Shown here piece by piece: positions 11,126-22,959 of a stretch of 64,000 bases of DNA. Source of the DNA: Spinellus fusiger (taxonomy: Eukaryota > Mucoromycota > Mucoromycetes > Mucorales > Phycomycetaceae); the NCBI GenBank assembly GCA_025094145.1, contig JALLLS010000014.1:372001-436000 (forward strand), given 5' to 3'. The notes under the pieces are model-generated. The model had not been told where the DNA came from and did no database searches. It saw nothing but the letters and a program-made list of their open reading frames with translations. Each line of letters opens with the position of its first letter. Position 1 is the stretch's first letter. Made by a program: the position numbers and the translations under genes.

Positions 11126-14100
11126 TAGAGAAGAAAGAAAGAAAAAGAAAATCTTGTTAAGGCCTCTCTTTTTCTTATTCATATTTTATATGTCTTTCCT
11201 CTCTTTTATATTATCTTCTCCCGTGTACATAGTCTCTCACCTTCTCTCACCTTTTTCCTTGTTATACACAATGCACCCATCTTATGTGTTTCTGTAACTC
11301 CTTTGAATCTATTTAAATCTAATACAAACAGTGAGAAATGAAAGGGTATTGTATTGGGTAATGTAGACTGCTCTGTAGATACAGAATGAAATGCCATAAG
11401 TGTTGTGTATATCAAGCAGACCTTTTCTTTTCTCCTTGTCATAAGTCTATCGTATAAGAGAAAAAGGGAAAATAGTAATAGTAATAATAATAGTAATAAT
11501 AGTAGTAATAATAATCTTTTGCCTATCTGTAATACCAAGATATTAGAAAAAATGTTTTTTTGTTATTTCACAATTTTAGACATGGGCTAGGTGTCTAAGA
11601 ATCACCAAGAAAAGACTGTTTATTATATGCACTCTCCTTGTATGGATTTGCACAGGCACAAGACTCCAAAAATAATAATATATTACACACAGACATGGAC
11701 ACAGATACATATACATCATTGATAGACGTACGCAGAGTGAATGAGTACTTGCTTGACACTTTTCACTGTCATTAGAAAAATGCAGATTGATTGTAGATTG
11801 TAGTCTGGACCAAGTACCTATAAAAATAGTGGGAATTGTACCTTTATTTTATACTATTACTTTTAATATAGAAAGATCACTAACGTGTTGATTTCTTCAT
11901 AACAGAAATCCTGGATAATAATGCTATCTACCTATAGAAAGATGTTTGCCCATAGCTAATAACAGTGCAGGTGTGGGGATCAGATGAACAGTGTAAATTC
12001 AGCAGCCATTATCTTGTGACTGTAAAAGAACTTCCACTGTATTGTTAAAAAAATAACGCACGTTCATGTCCACATGTGCATCAGGGACTATCTGTGGAGA
12101 AACTGTAGAATAGTATGCGATCGCACCTCCTTCTCCAGACTGACTTTATGGAGAGTTTATTAGCTCCATAAGGACATTGTGAACAAATACCTTAACAAAA
12201 TGGCTTATGTTCATACATTCATAGAGTAGAATACTCTTGTGGGGCAGTGGAATGACCCATGGTAATAGGTCTGCATTGCCTATCCAGAAGTACCCATAAA
12301 TTCCATCCACATCCACTCATTGCCCTGTAATGATAACAATGCCTAGGGTCAAAATAATTCAGCTTTCTTCTTATGGTTTTACCGAATAGAAAAAGATGAC
12401 TCAAGATCAAAGATAACATGTTCCTATTCATATTATATAACCCTGCAAAGATGAATTGAACTTAAATGCTATCCCCAGACCACGGTGAGATCTAGGCTTC
12501 TGAATTTTAACCCACCTTAGGCTATTGGATTGATTGGATTACACCTGTATGACATGTAACCAACAAGCTGTAAATGACAAAACTAAGACTTTATTAACTT
12601 TTTTTTTCTTTCTACATAAATCATAATAATAATAAATAATAAATAATAATAAATAATAAATAATAAATAACTGGGAAACTAATACTATTGTAAGCCTAAC
12701 CCTTTCTTGATGGGTAAACAAAATTGATAAGCTGCACAAATTTAGTTTGTTCCACTCATAGGGATGAATCATCTACTGCTCAATACAAAAACCGTCATCG
12801 AATGAACCAAAAGACAAAAAACAGGCAAGTGCTTATAGATGTAAAAAACATGGGTGTGAGGCACTGTTCATTTTCTCTTGCTTTCAAAATTAAAAAAAAA
12901 ATTAAAAAATTAAAAACCCTTGCTATATCTTACATATTCTATGCTAAAAATAATGGTCCAGTTGTATGTGAGTATCTGCAAATATGACATCGAATGGATT
13001 CTCATTTCATTGACAGTTTGATATTCAGGGAAGAAGAAAAAAAGGATACCTATTAAGCATGTGTTCTTCCTAATAGGCGTGCGTGCGAATACACCCAAGC
13101 TCATTTGAATTGCTCTTAATAACAAAACTAATGGCGTATTCGGTTGGAATAGTCTATACATAAAAAAAAAGATAGCTTATCTAATGTGTGGTGTCTTATA
13201 TGACAAACATACACTACTTGAAAATAAGAAACATCTAGGAATTGATACTGCTTTTAGAAATAAATAAAAAGCAATAACATATCTCAATTGACCTACTGGA
13301 GCATTGATATTTAATTAAAAAAAAATTTAGTAGTCGTGTCCCTTGAATATTCTGAAAAGCAAAAGTAGATAAGGTTACTTGCTATACAGTCATGAATCTT
13401 TATTATTCATTAAATAAATGAATATAAATAAAATACTAGATAGAGACTATGGGTTCAGGTTCTATAATAGCCTACAAAAAGTGCTCGCATATTTAAGTCT
13501 TCATTCTATGATATTAGATTTATTTCTTTTTACCTCTGCACAGCTACCACTGGAATTACTCTAGGGAGGTATTATTAATAAACAAAACAAAACACATACT
13601 CAATCAATCCTTATCTACAGATCAGTGTTCCCAAGATAAATCCAAAGATAGGCTAGCAAGTTAAAATGGGTGTCTTGTTTCTGATAAACCATGTAGTAGC
13701 TGTTTTACTTCTCTCTCAAGCTGATACTGATTTAATAGTATGACTCCCTACTATTGTTATTGAATATTTACTTAGCCCCCAAGTTTCTTTAAGAAAATAA
13801 AATGATGAAAAGGTTCAATATAGATTTGAGAAGCATGTCTTTCTCATAAAGTGTTTTTACTTTCAAAGTAAAAATTGTTGGTCATAGATAAAATCTACAT
13901 GCTAAACTTCAGTGGAATTGAATAGAAGAATCAAAAGACAGGTAAAAATATGCTTTGTACAAACAAACTCTTACAAAACACCACACTCTATTTACAAAAA
14001 TACACAGGTTTTTTTTTTTTTTTAAAAAATAAATAAATAAATAAACTAGGTTGGTAGCAAGACAAGAGCTATAAAGAAAAAGATGGATATCTTACTGTGG

Positions 14101-15289
14101 TAATTAGGCATGTAATACCTTTTAGAAATCCTAGTCATCCCAAAGAAAAAATCTCATAACAGCCTCAGTTGTTAATGAATAGATGATGTATACAAGATAA
14201 AAAGGTTTCTCTTTACAAGTTCTACGGGTTTAATTATTTCTTATTATTATGTGGTGTGTGCTATCCACTTATCAGATGTTCTTTCTTGATATAAGTAGTA
14301 TTTACTATTGATAAATACTTTTAAGCTTTTCTTTTTAGTATACAAAGATAAACTAAAGTATAAGGATGTATTGTTTGGTTTTTTATTTATTTATAAAAAT
14401 AAATGGCTGAGGAAAACTATACTATACACCTAAGTTTATTTGTCGATTTATTCCATAGTCATGCAATGCTCTATTTTCTTTTACAAAAAACAAAACAAAA
14501 TAAAGTTTTATTAAAAAGAAATAATGAATACAAGTGATATTCTAGAGGGTGATGATCTACCTATAAAAGATACAGGTTCTATCCAATAGCCCCACATGCT
14601 ATTTCCATATACAAAAAGTGCAAGTACTATCAGAGTCTAGATAATTCAATGGATTTATGGCAATGATGTTATCGGTAGATCTACTTGAATATAAATAAAT
14701 CCAAAGCAGGTATAAAGAAAACAAGTGTTTAAAGTGATTGATGATATCAACAATTCTATTCATTTTAGAAAAATATTTAAGTTATACACTGCTAGACACT
14801 ATAATATCTTTTGTATGACAAAATCCAACAAGACATACTTTGTTGTTCTTTTTAGATAGTTTACCTGTATCATGGGGTTTCTATTAGTTATTGAGCTGAG
14901 GCTTCAGTGATCACTGGGGAGGAGAAAGAAGAGAAATGAACCAAAATGCCTGGACCTGTTATTGGTCCAGAGAAAATAGACAGAAATACAATAACAAAGA
15001 GAAAATAATCAACCTTTAATAACATTGAATAGTATCAGCTACTATTTATCATCTATTGGTATAGTAGTGTCGTTAATGGCTTCTTGGGTCTAAAGGTATT
15101 TTGGTTAGTTAACCTACGATTTAATCTGCTCTTTTTTATTCAACTTGTATGTTATTCTTTCATGCTTCTATTCTACTCTAATTGTTACTACAGATAGAAT
15201 GATTTTACCATCAAATATAACACATGCTAACACAGGCTATTATACTATCTCTAAAATATCTATCCACTGCATCCAAATACACTACAGTT
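11126..15289. other. AT-rich gene desert
   Basis: About 4 kb with no supportable gene. It contains AAT and AATA runs (11475-11515, 12624-12670), T and A homopolymers (14009-14040) and scattered short frames without recognisable motifs. A less AT-rich patch at about 11900-12450 might be decayed coding DNA but gives no readable domain. Confidence 0.55.
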
Positions 15290-15535
15290 TATCCTAGATG
15301 CTTCCATCCCAGACCATTGATCTTGTAGCTGTTTTGTTTATTTATTTATTTACAAACTGATAACTACTAACTTCTCACTTTTAATAAAAGATCCAAGGTA
15401 ACAGCATCCTGTACACTGCTTAGTATGTCTCTTCTCAGTGTGTCTTGGTTATGCAGTATGAAATTCAGGTGACCTTGCTCCATGTTAGCCTATACTCTAT
15501 ACTGATAAAGAGAGCCTTCTAAATAAATTCAAGTG
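15290..15535 (-). mobile_element. Helitron Rep-region fragment, copy A
   Basis: About 246 bp almost identical to 61478-61725 in the same orientation. The few differences include one small indel near TTTTAATAAAAG and CC/CT in GAGCCTTCT. Read on the minus strand it encodes GHLNFILHNQDTLRRDILSS followed by VQDAVTLDL, which resembles the stretch of Helitron_like_N (HUH Rep) proteins written roughly as xxNQxxLRxDxxxGLQDAV. Copy B lies directly before a Pif1-type helicase fragment, which supports the Helitron assignment. No terminal duplication is evident. Confidence 0.55.
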
Positions 15536-16791
15536 TTTGGAATCATTTCTTTACATCAATCTGAAGCAGTAGTGTTTTATTATGCTTATCTTAATATTTT
15601 GGTCATTGACTGAACATGTATTTATATTCTAACCTAACTGTTCTATAGGGAAAAAGAGGTACTTAGCTCATAGGCTTGTATGACTGATTTATATCACTCA
15701 TTCTCTGTAATAAACCACTATTTCTTGGTCTTATCACAATATCTCTACCATCTGTCTGGTATCTATCATTATTTGGATAGCTGTAATGACCTTTTTTTTA
15801 TATTTTAAATGGACATACCCACAGCAGTTTGTATGTCTATTTTGAAGATGGTTTACTAAAAAAAAGTTATTGGGTATATAATTAGGATGAACATACTTGT
15901 TAAAGAAAGTGTGTATAGTATCTGACTGATCCAGACATTTTCCCAAAACATTATTAGCTAATCAGAAGGGTGTATTCACCATTTCTGAAGTGATTTCTCA
16001 GTAATTATATAGTATAGCATAGTATAGCATAGCATAGCACAGTATAGTATACTATATATAAGAAACTTGGCATTTCAAAAAGTATATGCTGTATGAAAGA
16101 ACGATGTATCGTCCTGATTTTACATTAAATACTTTTAATACCTACAGATACATTAGATAAGAATATCGCGATATTAACAAATATTGGTTTATAAACGACC
16201 CTAGGATTAGTTCTAATCGACAGAATATTCTTTCTCTTCTGCAATGACTATAGAGTACTATTATTCATTTCGTCTTGTTCTAGCTTAAACTCATCTAGTC
16301 TTCTTCCTCAATTTACTTTTAGTTTATTCTACCAACTTATTCACTCACTTGCATGGACAAGTATAGAAGATAAACAGTGTTGGATTTTTTTATTAGTATA
16401 ATGCAATACCAATCTCTGTCATGAATTCTACAAATTTTTATTGATTACAAAAGATTTTAAAGTTATCTCTTTAATTTCTATCCACGGCCATGGCAAGAAT
16501 AAATTACGGTCGTTTTATTTCAAATATTACTTTGGGTAGACTATAGCTAAGTGAAATCCAAATTATTATAATAAGAAAAAAGCGTAGTACTATGGGTTGT
16601 TTTCTTTTAGGATTAGAAGCATCTCCTACAGTTGTTTACAGTAGATTGCAAATGTTCTATTTATTCCCTCTCATTTCATCCATTGATAAGATGTCAATAG
16701 AGCAGATAGATTTTTGTTCAGTGTTATAAATAGCATACTTCTTTCCCCTTTTCCATTCTTTAGAAACATCACCCTCAACATCAATATTACT
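15536..16791. other. Intergenic region before the MFS gene
   Basis: A TATAGCATAG-type tandem repeat lies at about 16006-16060. The rest is AT-rich without a supported gene. Confidence 0.5.
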
Positions 16792-19057
16792 ATGCCAGTA
16801 CAACATACCGCCTCCACTTTCAAACAGCCAATAGATCAATCAAGTTCACAGACAGGCTTAAACTCACTACAGTGTATTGCTTCCATTGAAGGACTATCCT
16901 CAAGCAATACTATGAGTTATAAGAAACAAACAAGAAAGGATATACTTCTCGAACACAAAATACAAGAAAAAAAGATTGTACGGGCTTTAGATCTACACAT
17001 TATGCCACTTTTTTGTCTTTTTTATTTCACTGATCATCTGGATCGAGCTAATATAAGCAATGCCACGTAATGTGAAAAGATCATACCTATTTATCCTTTA
17101 TCTCATGATGATTTCTCTGTGTATCTACTCTTCAATAGACTAGGCGGGATTCATGAAGATCTTGGTGTAAGCTCATACAACAAACACATTCCAAGATTAG
17201 TACACTTATCTACACGTGGATGTGAAAGTGAGTGTATTGTCTAAAAAAAACTTTCATTTTAGATTACACCTGGTCAACTGGGCATTATCATATCCGCTTT
17301 TTACATCACTTACGTGAGTTTCTATTCCTCTTGATATAATTCAATGATTATTTCAAAAAGAAGAGAGACAATACTTATTGATTCAATAGATTATTTTCGA
17401 AATACCTTCCAATATCATTCTTACAAAAGTCAGTCCTGTTCTTTGGCTCTCCTTGATTATGCTTGTATGGGGAACTGCTACTCTCATCATGGCTTTTACC
17501 AATAGTTTTTCAACTTTATTGCTGTGCAGACTTGTATTAGGGTAAACAAAAACAAAAGAGAATACCGATGCTGGTAACTTTCGTGCATTTATGTTCTTTA
17601 TTTGCATGGAGTTGTTTCAACTCTTTCAATATTTACATTTCTCATACTTTCATATATATTTATAAATATTAAAAATAATAGAGCAGCTGAGAGTGGCTAT
17701 CTCCCTGGTATTCTTTACCTAATGTCTTGCGTCTACAAACCTCGAGAACTTAGCTTTCGCCTCGGTTGTCTTTTCTGTATGGCTTCTCTTTCAGGCATCA
17801 TATCAGGTCCATTGGCTTATGTAACCTATTATCTTGATGGCCAAGGTGGTTTGCATGGTTGGCAATATCTTTTTATCCTTGAAGGAGTGCCTACTGTTGT
17901 GCTTAGCGTTGTATCGTACGCCTCTCTTTTCAACACCATTGACTCTGTAGGCTGGTTAACCAAAGAACAAAAAAGAATTCAGTATTTACGCATGGCCCAA
18001 GACAAATCAGATTCAGAAAATCGTGTTTTGCCTATCACTCTAGGCACTCTCTGGAGGGTGTTGAAGGACTGGAAAGTGTGGTTGTTTAGCTTGATTTATC
18101 TTCTCAATGCCATTAGTGTCACTAGTGTTGCTGTGTTTATGCCCACTATCATTGATGGTAAGTCCTTTTCTGTAGATATACAATCAACACATCATAAAAG
18201 AGATGTTACTCATTTTTATTTATGAGTAGGATTCGGGTTTTCCACCTTGATAGCTCAATTACTAACTGCACCTCCAGCACTTCTACTGACCCTCATGATA
18301 CTTCTGGGAGGTGCTTTGGCAGATAAATGTACACATCGATCTATCTTGATTATGGGAGGATTTGCCATGATAGGACTTGGGTACTTATTACTTCTTGTTC
18401 TTAAAAATCCTTGGGGTAAGTCTCTTTTTGTTTTTGTTCTTTTCTTATTTCAAAATAGCTCTTTATGGCGCTCTTTTTCTTGTTCCTGCTGGCATTGGTA
18501 TTCAGGGTAAAGAGACAAAATAAGATGGGTTATATCTTACCAATAAACGATGAATTCTGAATGTACATTAGCTCCAGCTGTCGTTGGATGGTCAGCCATT
18601 AACTTTCCTGACATCAGCACACGAGCCATCGCAATAGCCATCGTTATCACTATTGGGAATACAGGAGGTGTCATTGCTTCTTTTCTTTATCCACTTATTG
18701 ATGCTCCTCATTATTGTAAGTAGAGAGCAATCTGTCAATAAAGAACTAACACACACTGCCATTGATAAAGATTTTGGAAATGTATTTAATGTCATTATTG
18801 CATTTACTGGATGCCTTGTTTCTGGATTTACAGGCTATCTGCTCTACCGTGAGAACTGTCGTCGTGATATTCTTTTCACTCATGGAGACGAATCAGCTCA
18901 TTCTTTATCACAGTCAGATGAGGTAAATAAATATAGGTAGTTATGTTAAGAAGTTCTCTTTAACAGCTGTTTCTCTCTTTCTCTTTCTCTCTATGTATGT
19001 ATGTATGTATGTATGTCTATCGATATGCAGGTGCATCGATTCCGTTTCTTTTACTAG
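16792..19057 (+). CDS. MFS transporter of the allantoate permease (Dal5/ACS) family
   Basis: Ten exons: 16792-17066, 17139-17166, 17263-17313, 17390-17541, 17682-18157, 18230-18415, 18459-18506, 18572-18715, 18771-18922, 19031-19057 (512 residues). A ~60-residue hydrophilic N-terminus leads into LHIMPLFCLFYFTDHLDRAN, the hallmark first helix of anion:cation symporter family members. Next come ITPGQLGIIISAFYITY, ESGYLPGILYLMSCVYKPRE and GWQYLFILEGVPTV. The last helices NTGGVIASFLYPLIDAP and GYLLYRENCRRD and the terminal DEVHRFRFFY also fit: Dal5-family proteins typically end in a DEVHRFRY-like tail. Likely substrate is an organic anion or small nitrogen compound, not determinable here. An in-frame ATG at 16714 could add 26 residues. 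Confidence 0.85.
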
Positions 19058-19270
19058 CACACATGTTCCCTTGAAGTATCTAATGTTTACCAACACATGA
19101 TTCTTTTTCTCACTTTTTTACCTTTCTTGCTCATACAAAAATATTAATAAAAATTAAGTGGAACTATTCTCCATACTAAGTGGTTCAATACATTCATTAA
19201 GTGACAATTGTATACTTTGTTACATTTTCTGCAGTATTATTTGGATGTCTAAATACTTTGGACACTAGGC

Positions 19271-20896
19271 TTAGAAAGCATCGTCATCATCTGAGAAGAA
19301 CTCATCGGTATCATAAATGAGTTGTTCAAAGTTAACACGGTATCTATACAAACAGGGAGAATAAGTACAACTGCCAGAATACAAAACCATCCATCTCTCC
19401 TTACCTCAGAATACCACCAATACCACCAAAACCTTTCACGAATTGAGATCCTTCCTGAGAACGGTTGGTAACATATTCAAGAGAGGCACCGAAATCCTTG
19501 TACTTTTCAGCAAACCATTCCAATAATGGCTTGACTTCAACCACCTCCATCTCAGCATTGGGTGTTGCCTCTGGAGTAGTGTCAGCCATGAAGGTCTTAT
19601 CCTTCTCTTCTTGCTTGTTAGGGTGGATGATGTGTTCAGTTCCTCCAGCATCACGCAGTACATATCGCTTTGTGTCCAAATCTTCCCATACAATCAGACT
19701 CTCTACAGCACCAAGATCCAATGCCTTGAGGGTATCTTCAATACCAAAACAGTATTTGCCACTGTCCTGAGAGATTTCATCAAAGTAAGTCTGAATCAGC
19801 TTCTTCTCCTGGACAAACTTGACGTTGGAGAGTGCATCAGCCGACAGCTCAATGGCCTGGTTGAAGCCATTTTCACCACCATAAGACACATCGACAATCT
19901 TCACCACCTTGGTTTGAAGACGAGGATCAAACATATCTGACTGAGAGAGTTCTGTTTTGAAATCAGCAGAACCAGCCAATACAAGACCTGCTACATTGAC
20001 CTTGTCAGAAGTAATAAAGAAGTTGACGGCAAGTTCAGCAATCTTGCGCACATAGTTGTGGCGCTTTTCATCACGGAGACGGGAGAAACGAAGAGCAGAC
20101 TGACCACCACGACCGTGCTTCTTTGGAAGATCCACCTGCAATTTGTGGATGACATTGCGGGTGTTTCCGGACAATGTACCAAACAGAGAGCCGTTACCGT
20201 CCATCACGATGAAACCAAACGTGGCATCTGCTTCGAGTAATTCTGAGAGTGCTTCAGTGTGGAATTTGTTGTCGCAGAGATAAAGTGAGGTGTTGATGGG
20301 CTTGTGAGGTTCAAAATCAATGTTGACTTTTTTTTCTTTTCCTTCGTCTGTCACAATAGTACCACAGTAAATGACCAAGCCATTGGTGGGCACTAGAGAG
20401 AAGCTTCATATTAGTAATATAAAACAAGAAACCAAAAGAGCAAAGGAGAGATGCCGGTGCAATGAAAGATGTGTAATGCAGTGTGCTAGTACACTCCGAT
20501 GCACTCTCAATGTGCTTACCTCTGGTATACAACTTGAGACGCTGCTGGGTAGAAGTGATGGCAGACAAGACAGAAAGACGGTTGACGCGGGATTTGATGT
20601 TAGAAGCAGTACCATATTCATCAGCCAACATCTTCACAGCACGAGAAATCTGATCCTTGGGGGCTTATTTTCTTTGGTTAGCTGTCTTCACTGTAGATGT
20701 CTACTAGAGACAAGGACACTTACGAATAATAAGCGAGATCATAGATGTACCGTTACTATCCAAACAAAATGAGATGGGCTTGACAAGGAAATAGGGCTAT
20801 TCTGGAGGCTTACCCACGTGCTGCCTCCAGACTCTTGATGAGTCTCTTCATCTTCCAGATCTCGACATTTTGGTCTGCAGCAGCGTCAGAGGACAT
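19271..20896 (-). CDS. SUP45: Eukaryotic peptide chain release factor 1 (eRF1)
   Basis: Five exons in transcript order: 20896-20814, 20755-20724, 20663-20520, 20392-19405, 19343-19271 (439 residues; the family is ~437). It recognises all three stop codons in the ribosomal A site and triggers peptidyl-tRNA hydrolysis. All decoding and catalytic motifs are visible: YGTASNIKS (NIKS), YLCDNKF (YxCxxxF) and [10 protein letters not shown] (GGQ). The N-terminus [19 protein letters not shown] and the acidic end FFSDDDDAF are also typical. Introns cluster in the first third of the gene and are short. Divergent neighbour of the MFS gene, about 210 bp tail to tail. Confidence 0.95.
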
Positions 20897-21470
20897 GATA
20901 TAGATTTCTTCTTCAACAACAACAAAGGAAAAAAGGTGTGTATTAAGGAAGAAAAAGATGAGTTTTTTCTACGGTCTATTTTTCCTAACAGAAAAGGAAA
21001 AAATAATGAGAAAAGAGGAGGGAAGAAACACAGAAGAAGTATCAGTCATGGTATACCAGCCACTTTTTAACTTTTTGACGTCACGTTCTTGCTTATTACG
21101 TCAAGCATAGTGAGAGGAAGGGAGCCAGTGAAGAAGCATACAACCATGACTGTAGAAAGAGAAGGAAGACTGTCTAGTAGTTAAGTTACAAAAAGACAGT
21201 TGCCATTGTACATACAAGAGAAAAAGTAACTTTGTTGGCTGTGGATTGGCTGTGTCTCTATGCATAGCCCACCCACACTACCCCTTAAAGTAGTGTTAAA
21301 AAGAGAGATCTGATACAAAGCCAAGTGACTGCCACAGTGACTATTACTAGCAGCAACTTTTGTGCATGAAAAAAACTCAAGCCATAACAAGTCAATATAT
21401 AAACAAACAAATCACAGAGCAACGTCTATTTCTTTTTTATTTGATGAAGATATCAGATGGAAAAAAAGAC
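20897..21470. other. Promoter region of eRF1 and 3' flank of uS17
   Basis: No gene seen. Two ACGTCA-type (CRE-like) hexamers near 21078 and 21098 lie about 180-200 bp upstream of the eRF1 start. Their function is conjecture. Confidence 0.35.
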
Positions 21471-22209
21471 TTAGAACTTCTGGAAAGCCTTGCCAATCTT
21501 CTTAGCCTTCTGGACCTTGAGCACGTTGAAACGGACGGTCTTGGAGAGAGGACGGCATTGACCAATGGTAACAATATCACCGCTAAAAGACACGAGTTAT
21601 TAAGGACATTCAAAGGCTTGGTAAGCCGTCACCTTACCAACTACCTCATTCCCATCAAATGGTAGAAGCAGACATGCATTTGCAGCCATACCTCCCCGAC
21701 ATACACATGCAGTCACAGTTCCCCAGAGAGAGAGACAGTGCATGGACGTCACATCAACGAACAAAGGTAGAGAGGGATCCAATAATGGAAGTCTACTTAC
21801 TTCTCAACGTGGTCGAAAGCAGGGGACAAGTGAGCAGAGATGTTCTTGTGACGCTTCTCGTAACGGTTGTACTTGGGAACGTAGTGGAGGTAGTCACGAC
21901 GAACAACGATGGTACGCTTCATCTTGGTGGAGACAACAACACCAATGAGGATACGACCCTGGACATTGACTTCACCAGTGAAGGGGCACTTCTTGTCAAT
22001 GTAGCTACCAGACTTGGCCTCTTTGGGGATCTTGAAGCCAAGACCAACATCCTTGTACCAACGCTGGTTGCGCTTGGAGGAGATCTTGGAGTTCTGGAAG
22101 ATACCAGCCTGCTTTTGGAAAGCCTTCTCGGTCTATGAACGGTCCAATGATGAGTGAATCTGACGTTGTTTTGAAATGTGGCTTGTACACAACTTACTTG
22201 TTCAGACAT
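21471..22209 (-). CDS. RPS11: 40S ribosomal protein uS17 (S11)
   Basis: Three exons in transcript order: 22209-22198, 22132-21801, 21582-21471 (151 residues). It begins [20 protein letters not shown] and carries [53 protein letters not shown] and the OB-fold tail [20 protein letters not shown], a full match to eukaryotic uS17. The first coding exon is only 12 nt (MSEQ), typical of fungal ribosomal protein genes where an intron sits just after the start codon. Codon use is strongly C-biased, as expected for a highly expressed gene. Confidence 0.95.
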
Positions 22210-22959
22210 TGTCAAGAGAGTAGAAAGAAAGAGAGAGAGAAACCAGGCGTACGCAGTGACTAAGACTTGATATTCTACAGCGGACCTGAAAATAAAAAAT
22301 TTGCGTTGAAGCAGAGTAGTGATTGGCTTACTCAAGGATTCACAGTCACTTTTGAGGCTGTTACTGTCAAAAGCAAGCCACCTATTCTGAATATAGGAAA
22401 ATAAGTAGTGAATAAAAGACACCTTTTTTTTTGGGTTGAGAAAGGAGAAAAGCAAAGGGAGCAAGTGGAGACGACCCCCTTTTTTGTTACAGAATAAAAT
22501 AAACACTTCATTATTCTTTCAATAGCATAGGCTAAACTACATTCATAGTAAGATTTGTAATTGTAACTGTAGTTTCTACTTGTTTTTTATTCAATTAGAA
22601 ATAGTCTTTCATCTTGTTATGGACTGTATAAGCTACATCTTTTGTATTGGACTCTCTTTAAAATAAAGAAATACCATCTCTATACAATCAGTAGAAGACT
22701 CATTTTATTTATATTTCTCCTTTTTTGAGCTGTATTTTATGATCTATTGTATGATCCAGTATAGAGCAAACCCAATGTACATTCATAAGGCCATAAATGA
22801 ACATTCATTCATTCAATTGAAAATAAATACCAGTAAATAATAATCTCTATTGATATATTCTATTAGGATTTACAACTGTTCATCTTTTTATTTTATTTTT
22901 ATAGTTAAGGAATCTTTATTCACTCTTTTTCATGCTTAGTGACCAGTACTACCAAAGTC
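22210..22959. other. AT-rich intergenic region
   Basis: Promoter side of the uS17 gene, then AT-rich sequence with no supported gene up to the element end at 22960. Confidence 0.5.

Noticed and set aside
12219..12431. 70-codon minus-strand frame
   Set aside because: No recognisable domain and no splice partners; at most decayed coding sequence.
21659..22138. 159-codon plus-strand frame
   Set aside because: Antisense shadow of ribosomal protein uS17, which has strong codon bias and a clear family match.
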